From Hyaloscypha bicolor E (taxonomy: Eukaryota; Ascomycota; Leotiomycetes; Helotiales; Hyaloscyphaceae): DNA of 64,000 bases. The notes beneath the pieces are model-generated. The model saw only the letters and a list, made by a program, of their open reading frames with translations. It had not been told where the DNA came from and did no database searches. The first letter of the stretch is position 1, and every line of letters begins with the position of its first letter. The translations under genes were made by a program, and so were the position numbers. Location of the stretch: positions 372,001-436,000 of the forward strand of contig NW_020194615.1 of NCBI RefSeq assembly GCF_002865645.1, in the 5' to 3' direction. This document shows, piece by piece, positions 60,598-64,000 of this stretch.

Positions 60598-60865
60598 GGG
60601 ATGCGTAAAAAAGGGGGTTTTTTATATAAAAAACAGGTTTGTATTATATTTTATTAGCTATATATAAAACAGGAATTTTATATTTTCACGCAATAGTAGA
60701 GCGTGACTTGCTAGCTTAATTTGGTGTTTTCATTATCTTCTTCCCAATTAATTATATACACGTGATTGCTATACAAAATAAAAAACTATCGGAAATTATG
60801 AAAAACAGGCTTTTTATTACGAGAAAAATATAAAACAGCCATGTTTTTTATTTTCCCGCATCCCT
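60598..60865. mobile_element. Putative AT-rich MITE with AGGGATGCG terminal repeats
   Basis: Left end AGGGATGCGTAAAAAA, right end TTTTCCCGCATCCCT, inverse of each other over at least 9 bp. The 268-bp interior is AT-rich and repeats AAAACAGG/AAAACAGC motifs. No clear target-site duplication was seen. Confidence 0.6.
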
Positions 60866-60934
60866 AACTAGCACCATCTGATACCGCGGGACGTCGATGA
60901 TCGGTCGCTTACGGAGTATTGGTGATCGCCGATA

Positions 60935-61206
60935 CAAAAGCGCGCGGCGTTGAAAACCGTCCATTTGCCAAAATGCGAGGAACACCAAAATCGCTACGTT
61001 CAGAAAAACACACCAAATCTCAATGGAATGCCCGAAACTCTTCAAAGGTGCTTTATGTAATAGAAAAGAAGCAGATCTAACTTTGGCGAAATTTTTATAA
61101 TAATAGAATATAATGCGGAATTATGAGAATTTTTGTAATGCGAGCATTAAAATTACGCCGGTCCTCGCTTATCGAGTTGGACGGATTTCAACGCCGCGCG
61201 CTTTCG
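60935..61206. mobile_element. TA-flanked MITE, family A, copy 2
   Basis: Terminal inverted repeats of about 30 bp: left CAAAAGCGCGCGGCGTTGAA, right (reverse complement) CGAAAGCGCGCGGCGTTGAA. TA flanks both ends (60933-60934 and 61207-61208). Length is 272 bp against 277 bp for the copy at 49214, with shared GTCCATTT and GAGGAA-ACCAAA blocks in the same order. Confidence 0.8.
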
Positions 61207-61208
61207 TA

Positions 61209-63374
61209 TTGTCCGTGACACCAGCAACGGTCCACCGGGCACGTGCCGGCATCTGGTAGCCCCCCAGGCAGGGATAACCTTATTGTGGTTTCCTCGTTCA
61301 TGTGGGGAACGGAAAGACTAAGGCACTCCGGACTGCAATGGATCACTACAGAAAGAGCACTAGGAGTGTGGGCTTCTCTTCTTACCGTTAGAAATCGCGG
61401 TTCCTTCGCTTGCCTCAGCGACGTGTACCATCGCACTCGACCGAAACGCACAGGGAGGCTTTGGATAAAAACGAAGCCCACAGTAGCAACTCAGCTGAAA
61501 AAGTGCCATAAACACCGTGCACACCCTGCCCTGCTGAGCTTGCTGCACAGAGAATGCACGGTATTTTCGATCGTTACACGGGGCTTTTCCGAAAACGGAA
61601 GTTGCGGAACTGACCAACTATTTAGTTACTACACTTGAAACGTCCAAATTGGCACGCACGCAATCCCGCCCTCTCACCGCGCTCTGCCGCTCTGCCGCTC
61701 TCCCATATGCGGGTATCATTGGGGCGCGGTGACGGATCCCACCACTCCACTAAGGAGACTCACGCGTGCATACAAGGTACGTGCCGCCGCCGTGAGTTTT
61801 CCCGAAACGGTTCGGCAAAATAGTGTCAGGTACGATTCTGGGGAATGTGTGTGATAACGCGAAGTTCAATTTGTCCCGTTCTAGTCAAACTTTGAACACC
61901 ACCGCGGCGAGTCCATAATCTCCACTTTTCGTCTTACGCCTTATTGTGGTTCCCCAAAAATGCTCGTCATACTGTACCGTCTGCCCTTTATTGGTTTCAT
62001 CCCTTCACCCTAGAATGCTATGTTCAATGTGCTGAACATCGGTGGCATCTGGCAGTCTCCACTTGGCATAAAGCGGCCGTGCGCACTTCAGAGAATTGGC
62101 TGTTCCGCCGTAGATGAGTGTGCAAGGCCTGAGGGCTTGCTTACTTTACTCTCTTGATGTGTTGGCGTTACAAACAATATGTACTATAGCTTTGCAGCCT
62201 CGCAGCCTTGTGATGTTCCAACCCCAACCCCCGGCCCTGCCGCGAATGGCAACCGTTCCGCACATATTCTTCTCTCACTGAGTCACTGAAGAGCTCCAAG
62301 AAGCCAATTCCCTGCTAGAAACGCAATTGCCGCACTGTCTCATCAACGCCCCGCTTGTTAGGGCTGAACTCTCCCTTCTCTCCCTGCAGTAGCCCATACG
62401 TAAGCCTGACTTCCCGTACTCCAAACCCCCACACCTCTCCTCTAGCGGCTTCTTAGTTCCCATCATTATCCCGCGTTTTGCCCAAAGATGGCTGGCCCGC
62501 CAACACGAGCAAGCTTTGAATCCCAGCCCCTCACTGTCCTTCTTCGCTTCATTCCGTGCTGCAACACCCCAAACCATGTGATGTATAGTTTGCCGTCTAA
62601 ACTCAACAATTTCAATGCCAAGACTTCTCGACATGGTGCTCTTTCTTGGCACGGCCCTGCAGCAGGGACCGACCCTGGGACGGATTACTGGATATCTGTG
62701 ATGGTGTCGAGTCGCCATGGAGCGAGATCTCGCCGTCGTCTAGGATTTCCGCATAGCTTTCCTTCTCCATCCAACGAGGTACAGTTCTTCTGCAGAATCT
62801 ACCCCTGACAAACGATATCCTAATTCACCGCTCATCCAACCAGAGGTTGGGAAAATGGGATGTCAAACGCAGCTTGCAATAAACGCGCTGCTGTGCTGGC
62901 AAACACCTCGACTTATGCTTAGGGACCCACTCTTCCTTATTTTCGGTGTCTCTATGTGTATCAAGAATAACGTCTCGATTCACGCCAAGAGGCGGCAGGA
63001 GACGAGCAGGCGGTGAGGAAACTGTACTGCAACGGACTTGTAATTTGATTGCCCTCTTTTGCGTTGGGATGTGAAGAGTATATATATATTGATGTCCACC
63101 GCGGGAGGAGAAGTGTCAGTGGTGGGTAACAAGTCGCCAACATCGAATCACAAATTGGAACCAAGCTTGCTGGTTAACATTATTACTCCTCGAACCCAAA
63201 CCCGAACTCAGTTCCAGCATCTATCTTCAAATCGGCAATCAGGGATTTGCATCCTCGTGAGTTACCGTACCTTGTCGGGATCCACAGTTCTCAGGGATTT
63301 CTACCTGGGTGTAAACTTCTGGACCAGCATAGAACTGATGCTAACTTGTTCTGTAGTCTATCTCGTGAATCACG
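61209..63374. other. Intergenic region upstream of the right-edge gene
   Basis: About 2.1 kb without a supported protein gene. Several CT-rich stretches occur near 62400-62800 and just upstream of 63375, as often seen in fungal promoters. Confidence 0.45.
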
Positions 63375-64000
63375 ATGCCACAACTCCCTGGCGACGGCGC
63401 ACCTTCTATTCTCCACGATGGCACGCTTGAGAATTTCGCTACTGATGGTCGGTACGCCTTTGACAGCACCGGTTACGTTCTACTGGACAACGGTGGGATC
63501 CTGGCAAGCACTTTTGATGTTAGCCCGCCAGGTTCCTCTGATACCGAAAGTCTACACAAAGGTGCCTCATACGCCTCACATGGCAACGAAAGTACACCTT
63601 CTCGTATGGCGGCAAGCAATGCGCCCACCAATATGTCCGATTCTTGGGAGATGGATATCGATTCAAATAATTCCATCCAAGGAACGTCCTCTAAGGAGAC
63701 GATTCCCCAAATCGACCGATCCATGACAGATTCCTCAGTCACCTCGAGAGACTATGTGATTGTCACCGACAGAGCACAACTAGCCGCTGCCATGTCACAG
63801 CTTGATGATACTACCATGGCAGGATCTGATCCAGCAATTCGTCAGAATTCGGCTGAGTGCTCATGGGTCCAGCTTTCGAACCGTCACCAGGATGGCTTCA
63901 CTGGCTTATCAAGCTCGACAGCATCCGGATGCCCAAATAGACAGTCCTTCGAAGCTCCTGGGGCATTCTGGACTCCGGACCATCTGTTTTCCGTAGTCCA
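63375..64000 (+). CDS. Unknown acidic Ser/Asp-rich protein, 3' partial
   Basis: From the ATG at 63375 (ATGCCACAACTCCCTGG) the frame stays open to the window edge, at least 208 codons, so the gene continues outside. The N-terminal 45 residues look folded (reading DGRYAFDSTGYVLLDNGG). The rest is rich in Ser, Asp, Thr and Met (for example SWEMDIDSNNS), suggesting a disordered regulatory segment. It contains no signal peptide and no domain I recognise. The opposite strand is also partly open (63473-63742), but has no better start. Function unknown. Confidence 0.55.
   Translation, partial: MPQLPGDGAPSILHDGTLENFATDGRYAFDSTGYVLLDNGGILASTFDVSPPGSSDTESLHKGASYASHGNESTPSRMAASNAPTNMSDSWEMDIDSNNSIQGTSSKETIPQIDRSMTDSSVTSRDYVIVTDRAQLAAAMSQLDDTTMAGSDPAIRQNSAECSWVQLSNRHQDGFTGLSSSTASGCPNRQSFEAPGAFWTPDHLFSVV

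Overview
The window looks like nuclear DNA of a filamentous ascomycete (Pezizomycotina; a helotialean leotiomycete is my guess from gene style, not proven). The reasons are many short (about 45-80 bp) GT-AG introns with CTAAC/CTGAC-like branch points, fungus-specific families (HET, DUF7708-NACHT receptors, a MedA-like regulator, a GH74 xyloglucanase, a Dal5-type transporter), AT-rich islands that resemble RIP-decayed DNA, and TA-flanked MITEs.

Layout. 0-2.6 kb: 3' part of a trypsin-fold-like gene with a GDCGS motif, then a small polybasic CaaX protein (two exons). 3.5-4.6 kb: unresolved minus-strand gene. 6.1-8.3 kb: HET-domain pseudogene. 9.0-10.9 kb: phospholipase-D-like gene. 11.5-13.9 kb: GH74 gene with one frameshift. 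15.3-16.1 kb: AT-rich island. 16.4-23.2 kb: a divergent pair made of a RAD5/HLTF-like SNF2-RING ATPase (minus) and an NLR-type STAND protein (plus; DUF7708-like, NACHT, C2H2 fingers). 23.6-26.2 kb: a non-coding array pairing CCAATSA motifs with CAGGGCCACA about 60 bp apart. 27.1-29.9 kb: MedA/Acr1/Ren1-like developmental regulator. 29.9-41.7 kb: 11.8 kb without a convincing gene, presumably holding the long upstream region of the MedA-like gene. 41.8-43.7 kb: MFS transporter. 45.4-48.2 kb: 918-residue orphan with a Cys/His-rich N-terminus. 48.7-49.5 kb: MITE nest. 50.2-58.7 kb: a second NLR followed by a second RAD5-like SNF2 gene. 59.2-61.2 kb: second MITE nest. 63.4-64.0 kb: 5' part of an unknown acidic protein.

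The main result is that the window holds two NLR + SNF2-RING pairs. I built exon models for all four genes by hand; every model closes in frame (980, 911, 1029 and 977 residues). The two NLRs share intron positions, including one inside the Walker A codons, and a 193-nt exon. The two SNF2 genes share at least six intron positions and phases and exons of exactly 186 and 151 nt. This supports two paralogous copies of a two-gene module, arranged divergently in one place and in tandem in the other. The second copy sits between two MITEs of one family. That the NLR and the helicase act together is inference; the paralogy and proximity are visible in the sequence.
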